Shown here: positions 32,021 through 42,929 of the stretch, piece by piece | Position numbering within the stretch: position 1 is the first letter of the stretch | Layout: every line of letters starts with the position of its first letter | Assembly (NCBI GenBank): GCA_037953625.1 | Contig: CM075656.1 | Span: forward strand, 87,377,001-87,441,000 | From: Crotalaria pallida | Taxonomy: Eukaryota; Streptophyta; Magnoliopsida; Fabales; Fabaceae | Length of the DNA: 64,000 bases | Direction: 5' to 3' | The notes under the pieces: model-generated | What the model was told of the DNA's origin: nothing | Seen by the model: the letters and a program-made list of their open reading frames with translations, nothing else | Database searches by the model: none | Position numbers and translations under genes: made by a program

Positions 32021-33752
32021 TGTTTGTGGGTTTTTCGTCCGACGCCTGCCGAACTGACGGTGATGGATGGGGTGTGGGTAACGACAGGTTATGTGGTAAT
32101 CTTGTAAAGGAACTTGACCGTATTTTTGGGTATTTTTGATATTTGGGGTTGGAAAGCGTTAAAATGCGATTGGAAATAGAAACCAACACCAAGAACACGA
32201 TGCAGCGGGAAAACGTTAAAATTTGCAGTAAAGTAAATGACGAGGAAATGTAAACTTGTGTGAATGTAAATGACGTGGGAATGTAAATTTGCGTAAACGT
32301 AATTGCAGCAAATTAAAAGTGCATGGAAGAGTAAATTGGAAAGCATAAAAATTGCATTGAATTTAAAAGGGGTGGAAGGCTGAGGTTCTTTACAATGGCG
32401 TTTCTCCGTTTATCTGCTCTAGTGAGATGTCTAGGATTTTGGCCTATGTGTGTCAACCTAGCAACCAACCCGGATTACAACCTAAGGACTTCCTATTTAT
32501 AGGTATAGGAATCCGGAAACTATTTACAAAGCAAATTCGCACGTTCTGTATAACTGCAGAACCCACGACCTAATAACTACCCACTACACTATCCCCCACG
32601 ATGTAACTGCCCACGCCGTGGTTTGGGCTTAGTGGATACTTCTGTCGGACTTCGTGGTGACATCTTTGTTGAGATCCTTTCGGTAAGTACTCTTCTTCGG
32701 TTGCAATCATTCGACTCTTGTCTAAGTCTCTTTGTTGCTCGAAGCATTGACGTTGTTGTGCTTCTGCATCTTGGTTCTGGGATGCCTACTGACACCAAGT
32801 TCCTTTCGACAAATAGGCCATCTGTCGGAATCCGTTTCCGGCCTATTGTCGGCCTTAGACGCATTCGATTGATATCGGTGACATGCATTTTGACTGATTG
32901 ATGTTTCACCAGCATTCAATCAAAAGGCATGCCTCCGACACTTCTAGTAGAATGTCGTCAGAGGTCTTTTTCCTTTACCTCTTTAATAGGAAAGACGACC
33001 GTAGTCGACCCTGACAGGGCACAAAGGCTCCTATGCAATCCTATGGGGATTGCAAAGGCTTCTCCAATGCTTATTTATCAGGTTCAACGCTTCCTCCAAC
33101 TTGAAGTTTCTTGCATTGACCTGATGCATAAGAAATGGGTCCTATGCAATCCCACATGTTTGGTCTTTCACCATTCATGAGGATAAGGAAGGTATTCGGA
33201 GTAAAGGTTCCCCCATTTCCCTTTCAACTCCTGAACACCTCAATCTCACATGTTTGATCTTTCATAAACTTATGCTATGTGGAATTTGGAATCTCTTTTC
33301 TTCTTTCCAGAATTTATGAAGGCATTCTTTGTATTTTTCCATATTCTCTCACGGCTTTTCCAGTTTCTGAGATGGGGATTTATAGCCATGGGGAGCATTA
33401 AATGCCTTCATAATTACTCTTCCGTTTCCAATGTTGACATGACAGCTCTGACTCCCTCTTTTCTGCGCCATTATCCCTTCGACACAGACCTCTTATTTCC
33501 GCCTTTTCCTTCTGTCGACACACGTACACGTCCTTCGAAGTCACTTTTAAGTCGTGAGACTTAAGTACACCTCCTTCGACATCACTTATGTTGTCGACAC
33601 ACATCCTTTTGTCGAAATCTACCCTTTGTCGGGTTGTACGTTTACTTCCTTCGAAGTCACTTTTAAACAAAAACGTTTAAGTACACTTCCGTCGACGTCA
33701 CTTATACATCCGACATTCTTGCCCTTTTGTTAATTTCATCTTCCAGTTAACA
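32021..33752 (-). mobile_element. Solo LTR of an LTR retrotransposon, 1.73 kb
   Basis: Starts TGTTTGTGGG and ends AGTTAACA, with TGTT/AACA termini and a perfect 5-base duplication AGAAT (32016-32020 and 33753-33757). There is no internal coding region, primer-binding site or second LTR, so this is a solo LTR left by recombination. The only good TATA box, TATAAATAGG, reads on the minus strand (about 32493-32502), which suggests minus orientation with U3 at 32505-33752. Superfamily cannot be told without the interior. Several short frames across it are not genes. Confidence 0.85.
33527..33718. repeat. Two imperfect tandem units in the U3 part of the solo LTR
   Basis: The order CTTCGAAGTCACTTTTAA, TTAAGTACAC, TCGAC(A/G)TCACTTAT occurs at 33532-33590 and again at 33650-33706, a period of about 118 bases. 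Short GTCGACA/TTGTCGA motifs recur throughout. Repeated U3 modules are common enhancer-type structures in plant LTRs; that role is inferred. Confidence 0.7.
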
Positions 33753-33890
33753 AGAATACAAAATAATAAAATTAAAAAGTTTTTTTTTTAATTGAAAAAC
33801 TAATGAAACATTTAAAATATAATAGATTTAGATTTCCAAAATATTGTCATAACCTTTTTCAAGGGTTTGCTACCCATAAATTAATTATAT

Positions 33891-34340
33891 ATCCCTCCGT
33901 TTCTTATTATCTGTCGTTTTTTGGAGAGATTTTTTTGTTTCTTTTTATTTGTCGTATTGAGGATTTCAAGAGTGTAATAAATGCTATTTTTCATGTTCGC
34001 CCCTGTTTAATGTGTTTTGGTTTATGTAAGTAGTGGAGAAAAATAAATGATTACATAGAGAGAAAGAGCATAGTGGAAAAAAACATAATTAATGTACTGA
34101 AAATCTAAGTAATCATTATATTTCTTAAAGGGTGTATTTTGTTTGAAATATGACAGATAAATAGGAACATATATTATGTTATGGAACATCTGCTACCACC
34201 GGTGGATCCGTGGCGCAATGGTAGCGCGTCTGACTCCATATCATAAGGTTGCGTGTTCCATATCAAATGTATATGTGCTTTGCAGCATATATAGATTTAT
34301 AAATCAATAAACCATTATATGGCATAAGGAACGGAGGGAG
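33891..34340. mobile_element. Stowaway MITE split by a tRNA-like insertion
   Basis: The left end ATCCCTCCGTTTCTTATTAT and the right end GGAACGGAGGGAG are complementary Stowaway termini, with TA beside each. Total length is much longer than other copies because 34169-34332 is an insertion flanked by AGGAAC (34163-34168 and 34327-34332). Without it the element is about 286 bases, the normal length for this family. Confidence 0.75.
34204..34268 (+). pseudogene. tRNA-Trp pseudogene inside a small insertion
   Basis: Positions 34204-34241 equal the first 38 bases of the tRNA-Trp at 3489-3560 (GGATCCGTGGCGCAATGG onward, with the CCA anticodon). The anticodon stem and T arm are then degraded (CATATCATAAGG, then GTTCCATATCAAATG), so no T loop or acceptor pairing remains. 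The surrounding 164-base insertion ends in a short direct repeat, as if retroposed. Confidence 0.85.
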
Positions 34341-34421
34341 TAAGACAGGGAGTATACTGATGAAATCTAAATAAACAATTAAACTGAATTCAAAACCTCT
34401 TTTTACAAAGTCATTATTATG

Positions 34422-34472
<51 letters not shown>

Positions 34473-36445
34473 CGGTCTTGAGATAATGGATTGGTTATTC
34501 TTTATTATTTTTGTAGTCAAATCTCGTTTTTTCCACTTTATTCCGCCAGGCCATGCATTTGATATTGATTGGAATGGCTTCCGTCGAGGTCTCCTTCCAT
34601 TCCATACGCGGCTCGAATGTGTTTCTATCATTAACCAGAATAGCAATAAAAACACCACCACCAACACCAACATCGACACATAGTTACACGTTTTTTATTC
34701 AGTTTTGATTTAATTTCATGCTTCAAGTGGTACGTACTAGACATTGTTCACTATAATAACATTCCCTGTGATGATATAATATATAGCCGAGAATTTGCTC
34801 TAAGAGTGAACCATTGTTTCATATTAAAGGTGTTAGAGAGTAGGGTTTCCAAGCCCATATATTTGGATTAATTTTATGCCAAGAAAAGTCATCTCATTTA
34901 AATAAGAAAAGTTCCAATGTAATAATTAGTATCAACACTCTATATAATAACTTATAATACTACATAGAATAAATAGAAATGAATTACTAGTAGTTACCGA
35001 GATTCTATATATTTCTAGCCATCTTGATCAACAAGCTCATACAACTCAATCCTAATCAATAAATCTGATGAGGCGGCTATCCTATTCAATTCTCACTCTT
35101 CTCTAACTAATCAAATTTTGCAAATTAATAAAACTATGATTAGTTAATTAAGATATTGGATAAGCATTTCATATCCAAAAAATATTGGATAAGCATTCTG
35201 GAATACCGATGACCAAATCCCAATAAATTCAACTAAATAAACTTTTTCCTAACCACATAATACATGGATAATATGCGTCATATGCTTGTTTTTATCAATG
35301 ATTCAATTATAAGTGACATAAGTCAGATTCTCTTGATTAGGAGGATTTTTTTTTTCTGATTTATTAAGAGGACATATATTTTTTATAGTCCTTGCTAACC
35401 AGTGCTCTAATGATACCTAGCTTGTTAAGCTTCTTAAAATTGAAAAAACAAACAACACAAGTTCAAATTCTTTCTTCTGAAAACCTAAAAAATTACATTT
35501 TTAATACTTCCAAAACACATTTGGTTTCTTAACATTAGCATTTTCCTTTTCTTTTTTTTATAAGATATAAATTATTATTATATAATTATAAAATCTAGAT
35601 ATATACTGTACATATAGAATGCTTTTAAGTGATATTTTGAACTCCGAGTAATAACAATATATTTAGTCAATTTATTAATTATAAAATAAGGTATATTTCA
35701 AATAATTAATATATTATTTATTTTTGAATTGAGTATATTATTTATTTCAATATTAATATATTTGTAATAGTAGCTCAACCAAAAAAATAGTAATAGAATT
35801 TTCATTTATCAATTCTCAATCACATCACGTTATTGTTAAATGTTTTTTTGGAAAATGGTTACTTTCTCTCAACTCGTTCTTTATTTTACTTTAAAAAAAG
35901 AAAAAGAAATCTTGCTACATTCTTTAAAAGGGTAAATTTTTATTGGAAATCAACACATAATATCACTTCTTAATTTATAGAATGCAAATGCAACATTAGC
36001 CAATAACAATTGTGGGTCTTACTGCTCTTATGTTTTTTATTTTTTTTTATGAACAAAGTTTTATTGAAAAGAGGACAACTAGTCACAATCAGGTTACTGC
36101 TCTTATATATATAGATCAATTACGTAGTAAGTGTTGTGACATTGCTCGTGATCGTGTTGGATGGTTTATTGTGGCTTATGCAAGTCGGTTGGTCAGGTGC
36201 AGGTACAGGTGCAGTGTCTTTAGAGAGGAAAGACCCCACTGTGTTGAAGAGCAGTGTCTTAGCCAATAACAAAATATAAAAATAAGGATGAATAAGAGGA
36301 TAAATTTAGAAAAAGCCTGTGTCAATGCGCAGTGTCTTCGGAGAGAAAACACCTGGGCGAGAATAAGAGAATAATTTTTTGTATTGCATGTTACTCTCTC
36401 AATGTATAACAACCCGTCGAATCAATCAATTGCAGCGAAAGACTT
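34341..36445. other. Intergenic AT-rich DNA with an (AT)n microsatellite
   Basis: The (TA)n tract covers about 34425-34468. Between 34530 and 34680 a minus-strand frame starts with a strongly hydrophobic, signal-like segment (from 34679) and continues for some 50 residues before running into the microsatellite. It could be the first exon of a secreted peptide gene but nothing else supports it. No other gene was seen. Confidence 0.35.
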
Positions 36446-36799
36446 TCAAACCAACAAACACTAAATACTCTACTCTTTTGTATAAATCTTTTTTGGGAGA
36501 AATCAAAAACTAAGAATATAATAAGAATTAGAGAATGATGATAGAGCCATTTTTAAAAGGAATTCTTTTTCTTCTGCACTGCCCCTCAGGTCGTATATAT
36601 AGATAAATATATAATGTATAGCTGTGCAGCCAAAACAAGAAAAAAAATTCCTTTTAAAAAATCACTGCCGGCCACTTCTATCTTTCTATCTTCCAAAATC
36701 ATTCTCTAATTTTTATATTTTTATTGTTACCTTTGATTTCTCTAAAAACACAAAAGTTATTTTTATATAAAAAAAATTTAATGTTCGTTGGTTGGAATG
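36446..36799. repeat. Fold-back element with arms of about 140 bases
   Basis: The left arm (AACCAACAAACACTAAAT, AGAAATCAAA, ATTAGAGAATGAT, TTTTAAAAGGAATT) is repeated in inverse order and orientation in the right arm (AATTCCTTTTAAAA, ATCATTCTCTAAT, TTTGATTTCT, GTTCGTTGGTT). The loop is around 36590-36620. Transcribed RNA would form a long hairpin. No target duplication was identified. Confidence 0.75.
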
Positions 36800-36884
36800 G
36801 AGTGATGTGCTCTCGATCGACATCTAAATCTCTAAACAAAAAGCTTATACGACGCTTCAACCTTTTTCTAAACTTATCCTCTTA

Positions 36885-37099
36885 TTTATTCTTGTTTATA
36901 TTTTATTGTAATTACATTGGTTTTTTTATTAATTAAATAAAACTTTTCCTTTTATTTAATTTAATTTATTTGTTATTAATAAAACTTTTCTATTTATTCT
37001 TATTTATATTTTATTGTAATTACATTGGTTTTTTTATTAATTAAATACTACTTTTCGTTTTATTTAATTAATTTATTTGTTATTAATAAAACTTTTCTA
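36885..37099. repeat. Tandem duplication of an AT-rich unit of about 110 bases
   Basis: TATATTTTATTGTAATTACA to TGTTATTAATAAAACTTTTC occurs twice in direct order with few differences. The phrase TTACATTGGTTTTTTTATTA is identical in both copies. Confidence 0.85.
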
Positions 37100-37660
37100 A
37101 TATAGGGTACTCACATAATGAGGGTTGCTCATTATTATTGAAGTTTGTTTGGAGACATGTTTAAGAGGAAACAAATTTAGCGCAGTCGCGAAATATTTAT
37201 TTTAGGATAATGCAAATATGTTGATAATTTATTTGGTGTTTACTTTATTTATCTTACGAAGCATCAATTTCGGGCAATTATTTAAAATAAAAATACTCCT
37301 TAAATATTACTCGTTCAGACTGGGTCCTTTAGGTTAAATTTAATACTAATCAAATGATACATTAGTAAAAGTAAACTATCCCACACTATCCCATTCCGAT
37401 TTTCATAATCATATTATCTTCGCATAATCATATTATCTTCGCAATGCAAAATAAGGAGGGACAATGTGTAAAAGATGAGAAAGAAACAAAATTAAATAAA
37501 CCGAAATCAATCTTATTCAAACACAAATCAAAATCACCTAACTAATCATAATAAGTTTGTATAATTGAACAATGAATAAAACTGATAAAGAGTGAAAGGA
37601 GATGTTTTGGGTTTAATTACCCAATTGGACTGGGATGTTGGGATGTTGTTCTTATATTGG
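37100..37660. other. Intergenic and 3' flank of the small gene
   Basis: AT-rich, with an ATCATATTATCTTCGCA duplication near 37408-37442. No coding signal. The last 100 bases may be the 3' UTR of the minus-strand gene ending at 37661. Confidence 0.4.
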
Positions 37661-37876
37661 TTATTCTTTCGTCCAATTGAACTTGTCCACATGAATATAC
37701 CTAGGCTGGCTAGGCAGGCGGATGTTGGAATTAAATCTATTGATCACCTCGACATATCCTTCATTATTCACGTCCTCTTTCTTCCACAAGAAGCGCAGCA
37801 GCGTGACCAACAACAAAAACAATATTATCATTGATGCAAACAAGTAATAGTGTGATGAAATTCTTCTGTTCACCAT
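37661..37876 (-). CDS. Small membrane-anchored or secreted peptide precursor, 71 aa, unknown function
   Basis: The frame starts MVNRRISSHYYLF and has one hydrophobic segment at residues 13-30 (FASMIILFLLLVTLLRFL), which fits a signal anchor or uncleaved signal peptide. The remaining 40 residues are polar and end RLPSQPRYIHVDKFNWTKE. A good TATA box (ATTTATATATACAC, complement of about 37948-37960) lies 75 bases upstream of the ATG, giving a leader of about 45 bases, so transcription is plausible. The C-terminal end is the part most likely to be a conserved peptide, as in plant signalling peptide precursors. I do not recognise the family. A plus-strand frame over the same bases has no such features. 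Confidence 0.5.
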   Translation of the reverse strand: MVNRRISSHYYLFASMIILFLLLVTLLRFLWKKEDVNNEGYVEVINRFNSNIRLPSQPRYIHVDKFNWTKE

Positions 37877-37960
37877 TGATGATCTGCTTTTTACTGTTGA
37901 AGTTATATGTGATTGTTATAAGGGAAGAGAATGTTGCATTAATTATGTGTATATATAAAT

Positions 37961-39732
37961 AGTTTCAGAGTACTAAAATATAAGGGATTAGTTGGGATTT
38001 TATTATTTATTTATCTATAGATAAGTTGCACCGTGATTTATTTATGTATAGATAAGTTGCACCGTGATTTAGATTGTTTATGTTAAATGGTGATTTGGAT
38101 TGCTGATAAATAATGATAACTATATTTTATCCAATTCTATTGGACTAAATTATTATTTAATTTAATTTAACTCTTTAACTCATGGTACATATTATTTTAG
38201 ATTGGATTAGTTATTTAAAAAAAAGATGAAAACCAAATTGATTTTTTTAGTATATTATTTTAGTTTTGATTTGGTAAAATTGGATTGGCTCCTTGTTGTT
38301 AGTTTGATCCTCTATCTCTTCTTGTAATTTAGTATCTCTTTTTAACTTATAATAAATATTTTAATAAAGTATTAAGTAATTTTGGTAGTTCAAATTTAAA
38401 AATACCTAAAGTGATACATACAATAATATAAAAAATTGAGTTAGAGAATTTTTTTTAAAAAAATTAAGAGAGTCCAAATCCATCAGCGAAAACTCTAGAT
38501 TTGAATGATTTTTTCATCCCATAAGTAAAAATATAATCTTCCCTTTTTAAAAAATTATACTATCTATGTAAAATCTATTGAACTAGAAATAATTAACTCC
38601 ATATAATTAAAAATATACCCTTTGTGGATCATCAAAGGAAAAAAAATGTTTGTTTTTAATTTGCTATCATTTCAGAAGAAGCAAGGATGCTAACGGTGAT
38701 TAGGTTTTAAACGTATATACCAAAAATACTTTATTAAGCGAGACACTTCATGGTCTATATGCTCAAAATTAATTAATTAATATTCTCGGGCATTAGAAAG
38801 TGATTGAAAGGTGCCATTATAATTGTAATCGTAATGGATTAGCTAGAATATTAGCTCAATTTTAGTTCACAAAGTTGATATCAAATGGATTCCACCACGA
38901 AGTTTTAGAAATTGTCAAACAATCCATCACACATGATCAGGATAAACACCCACATAGTTGTAATTCTCCATCTCCTATTATTTCAGCATTATCCAATCTC
39001 AAATAAATAAACAAGGTTAACTCATCATCATCCATAACTCTTCCATAAATACAAAATTTATCAAATAAATGTTGGTGTTTAAATCATCATAATTGCTTAG
39101 CAATGCTGGAGAGATCATAACGGTATTAATTAATTGATTATAATAAGTAATTGTAAGTCTTTTTGTATGTCTTGAAGGTATTTTTAGCATGCTGGGTAGT
39201 TTATTTTGATCATGAATTTCATATGATTGTATGCCACGAGGGTGTTGTGTTGTAGGGGTGTTTGATGTATACATTATATTGGCTGTTTTTGAGTATTTCT
39301 TATACTCAACTTGATTTTAATAAATTTTCTTTGTAGATAAAAAAAATACAATATTTATCAAAATGGTCAAGTATGCTCTCTAAACATTCTTGTTGAGAAC
39401 TTCATAGGATCAACACCAAAATTATATTGCCTAATTTATTCGATAATCGATTTACTATTGTGCTTGCTTGATACTTGGACAAATCGGCACACTTCAATTA
39501 TCAAAATTGAACTAAAAAAAATTAATTACAATATAAATCCTATCATACATTTTTTTATAAATTCGATTTAAAAAATAAAAAATAAAAATAGATGGTTCAT
39601 GTGCTTCACCATGAATTACTGCGTTTTTTGGTATCAACTTAGCAGTCGCTATTAGTACATTAAAAAAAACTGAAGATAAAAATGGGTAAAATATTACTAT
39701 TATCAAAATTGTATTTTATTATTGTATAATGC
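37961..39732. other. Intergenic AT-rich DNA
   Basis: A 33-base unit containing TATAGATAAGTTGCACCGTG is tandemly duplicated at about 38018-38068. No gene is supported; the frames at 39017-39274 and 39512-39706 lack any domain. Confidence 0.45.
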
Positions 39733-40027
39733 TAATAATAACTCTTTCGGTTCGAATGATAAGAAAAATAACTAATTTTACGCTTATTAAAGAAGTTAGC
39801 TGACTGTATTTAATTTTCTCAAATTTATAAAATAATATAAGTATTTTATTAAAGTTGCATTGGTAATGAAAAAAATTAAATAAGATAACAATATTCTAGG
39901 GATGTTTTAGGAAAGTAACATAACATTGAGAATAAAATAAAATTTAAGAATATTGGTTAGTTTTGCTTATATTTTAAATCTCAAAAGAAGTATATTGTTA
40001 TTTGCTTTTATTTCAAGTTAGAGGGAG
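39733..40027. repeat. Diverged Stowaway-type MITE
   Basis: The left end ACTCTTTCGGTTCGAATGAT and the right end complementary to TTTCAAGTTAGAGGGAGTA resemble CTCCCTC-type termini, with TA next to both. Confidence 0.5.
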
Positions 40028-40057
40028 TATCCTTTAAAAAAAATGCTACAAATAATA

Positions 40058-40222
40058 AGAAAATGGGTAATGCATCGACAGTGTAAAGTTTTTTACACCA
40101 TCAGTGCATCATCCATTATTTATCCGTTTATGGTCGTTAACTTTTAGATTAAAGTAATACAAATGAATGGTGAATGATGAACTGATGGTATAAAAAACTT
40201 TACACCGTCAGTGTATACTCGC
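40058..40222 (+). repeat. MITE family A, copy 3
   Basis: Begins AAGAAAATGGGTAATGCATC and ends ACACCGTCAGTGTATACTCG. It has the same orientation as copy 1, with identical TTTATCCGTTTATGGT and TTTTAGATTAAAGTAATACA. The two halves form long inverted repeats with GTGTAAAGTTTTTTACACC near the left end. Confidence 0.78.
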
Positions 40223-40680
40223 AAGGCCGGCCCCGAGGGAGGGCGGTCGCCCTCGGCCCAAAAAATTCAGGGGCCCATAATTTTTTTTAATAGTATATTT
40301 ATTTTTGAAAAAAAAAATTAATAGTTGCAAGTTTTTTTTATCTCTTAATCATCAATGATTTTTAGCATAAAACTTTAATTTGTCTTTTTCATTTGCTCAC
40401 TTAATTTATAAATAAATGAAGTAATGAACTTTAACTTTGCAACTCAACATAAAAAAAAGTTTTATATTATCTCTTTACTTGATAACTTTTTATTTTATTT
40501 CAAATCTTATTTTTTAATAATTAGTTTTATTATTGATTGATGTCATTGTTTTAATTAATTATATGTATATATATACTACATTTTTAGTTGATCTTTTATT
40601 TTTATTTTTTTTTTATGATTTAGGGGCCCCAGATTCTTTTTTTCTATTTTAAAACCCAAAATAAGTTAGGACCGAGCTGT
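40222..40680. repeat. Possible hAT-like element with GGCC-rich ends
   Basis: The left part CAAGGCCGGCCCCGAGGG with CGGTCGCCCTCGGCCC and the right part TTTAGGGGCCCCAG and TTAGGACCGAGCTG resemble the ends of the element at 29081-29512. Terminal repeats and target duplication are too diverged to define exactly. The interior is AT-rich and non-coding. Confidence 0.4.
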
Positions 40681-41787
40681 TAATCTCACCAATAGTTATA
40701 AAAAACAATTATGATAAGCACTCATAGAATCATGAGCGTTACCGTAGTGAACTTTAAAGGTTGCTGGACACCTTCACCTAGATATCATGCCTACATCATT
40801 GCCCGGCTATTTATTAGTCAATTTATTTTTAAAAGAAAAAATCCCTAAAAAAGCTAAGTTTAACTAAAAAAAATTATTTTTTTAGAGAAAAATATGTAAT
40901 TCATTGGATAACATAGAATGATAATATAGAATAGTACAAGTAGATCCAACGTTACAGAAACAAAGCACACAATAAAGATTAGATACTCAGCAATAACAGC
41001 AAAATCCCTTTGAACATGAATCATCATCATCAACATCCAGTTTTGAATTCTAACCAGAGATTCAACCGCCTTTGTTTCCAAGATAACTATCTCATGGATG
41101 CCGGAAGTAAGCACATTTCAGTGACAAAGAATCTCAGATATGTGGAGGTCGAGCCACTGGACAGAAGATAAAACATAAATATGGAATGGAAGATCTTGAC
41201 ATAAGATAAAACAGAAATCTGGAAGGGAAGATATGTCCCGAATATCAGCCTTCTTATTTGAGAAAATAAGAAGGTCAGATCTTGACAAACAAGCACTATA
41301 CAAATGTCTTCCCACACTCAAAACAAATACCCAGATGAAATTGGGAGAAGAAAACCACACCACTTGCACAAAGGCAAAATTATTTAACCCAGATATAACT
41401 GGGAGAGAAAAATCTGCACACCTTCTAAAGAAAGGGGAGGGAGGATTACCGCTGTCACACTTAGAGAAGAGATGAAAACAAAGAAAGCAAGTAGAAGAGA
41501 AGAAAAGAGGAGAAAAGGGAAAAATATTACTAAAAAAAATTATTTTTAAAGTATGTTTCTAATTGTGAACTTATAAAATGCAATTTTTGAAAGAGAACCC
41601 AACTCACACAAATTTTATAGAATGATAAAAAAAGAGAAATCATTATCATTAAAAAAAATTAAATTGCCCTCCTCAATTTAGAAGCAGTGTTACAAATATA
41701 ACTAATTGCAAATAGAAATTATAAGGTGCTTCCAACATTAAGACCCACTTCCAACATTAGGGCCGGACATTTTTTATGCTATGTTTG
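40681..41787 (-). other. No clear gene; possible non-coding transcript on the minus strand
   Basis: Read on the minus strand, 41510-40900 begins with a CT-rich leader-like stretch and has more balanced composition than the flanks, with phrases typical of 3' UTRs (TTGTGTGCTTTGTTTCTGTA). The short frames at 40860-41114, 41087-41317 and 41118-41369 overlap in different phases and none has a domain. It could be a non-coding RNA or a broken gene. Confidence 0.25.
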
Positions 41788-41796
41788 TTTTACTTT

Positions 41797-42129
41797 GGCT
41801 AAATTACTCATTTGTCCCTTCCCTTATTTTTCAATTTCAAATTGGTTCCTTACTTTTTTTTGGTTTCATATTGGTCCCTTATATTTTTTTTCGCTATCAA
41901 TTTGGTCCCAAAATCACTGTTCATCCTACGTGTCAATATTATATTGGTCCATGTGGAGAGAGAAAGTGACACGTGTCCATAACATATTGGTCCACATAGG
42001 ATGAACAGTGATTTTGAGACCAAATTGACAGCGAAAAGAAACATAAGAGACCAATATGAAACCAAAAAAATGTAAGGGACCAATTTGAAATTTAAAAATA
42101 AGGTAAGGGACCAGACGAGTAATTTTGCC
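41797..42129. mobile_element. Mutator-like MITE, copy 2, with 9-bp target duplication
   Basis: GGCTAAATTACTCATTTGTC at the left and GACGAGTAATTTTGCC at the right are inverted. The arms extend about 150 bases with TTGGTCCCTTA phrases. A perfect 9-base duplication TTTTACTTT flanks it (41788-41796 and 42130-42138). It is related to 23786-24088. Confidence 0.9.
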
Positions 42130-42224
42130 TTTTACTTTTCACGTGTTTGCGAAGAAGCTGCAACAAGTAGCTTTAACATTGGTCAAACGTTTTGACTTTT
42201 TCGTAAATCCAAACATACGCTTAA

Positions 42225-42926
42225 GAGCATCTCCAGCGGGTTGCCAAAGAAGTTGCCAAACGAGTGACGAACGTGTAAATTGGTTCATTGCCAGTGGAAA
42301 AAATATCCGTTCGTTGCCATTTCACAACAATGAACTATTTGGAAACCGGTTTATACTCATGGATGAGAGAGAAACAACAATAAAAAAACACATAACTCTC
42401 CTTTTTTTTTTTTGCATTTCAAATGTAATCAATTAAAAAAAATATCATATGTATTTTTATTTTCACATATATATATTTTTTTGTCATTTGGACTTAATTT
42501 TTTTTTAATCTGTGCTTTGTGACAGAGGTTAAAATTTTTTCCTTGTTTTCAAATGTACTCAATTGAAAAATATTCTATGTGTATTCTTTTTCACCGATAT
42601 GCAATAGTTTTTATGATTTGGATTAATTTTTTTTTTTACTCTCTGCTCTGAAAAACTATATTAAAAATGAAGTTAGTTTTTTTTAAATGATAAAAATATG
42701 GGTAAAAAAAATGGTTAGTTGATTATGATTATATTTATTATAAAATATTATGAGTGTGAGATAGGTAGTGGGACCCATTTATGAACGAAAAGTAGGTTCA
42801 TGGATGGAGTGAAAATGTAGTTGAGGTTCTTAGAGGTTCATAAAGTATGGAAAAATGTGAAGAATAATAAAATAATGTGTGCGATCCATTTAAGAACGAA
42901 AAAGTGGTTCATGGGTGGAGACGCTC
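42225..42926. mobile_element. Tourist-type (PIF/Harbinger-derived) non-autonomous element
   Basis: Ends GAGCATCTCCAGCGGGTTGC and the complement of GGTTCATGGGTGGAGACGCTC match over the first 12 bases apart from one position, with TAA duplicated (42222-42224 and 42927-42929). No coding region. The end sequence differs from the 4.7 kb element at 9955-14647, so another PIF/Harbinger source is implied. Confidence 0.85.
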
Positions 42927-42929
42927 TAA

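Noticed and set aside
32589..33670. Frames of 65-108 aa
   Set aside because: All lie inside the solo LTR, overlap on both strands and show no retroviral-type domain.
40860..41475. Cluster of hydrophobic minus-strand frames as a membrane-protein gene
   Set aside because: The frames overlap in different phases without splice sites that join them and without recognisable family; recorded only as a possible non-coding transcript.
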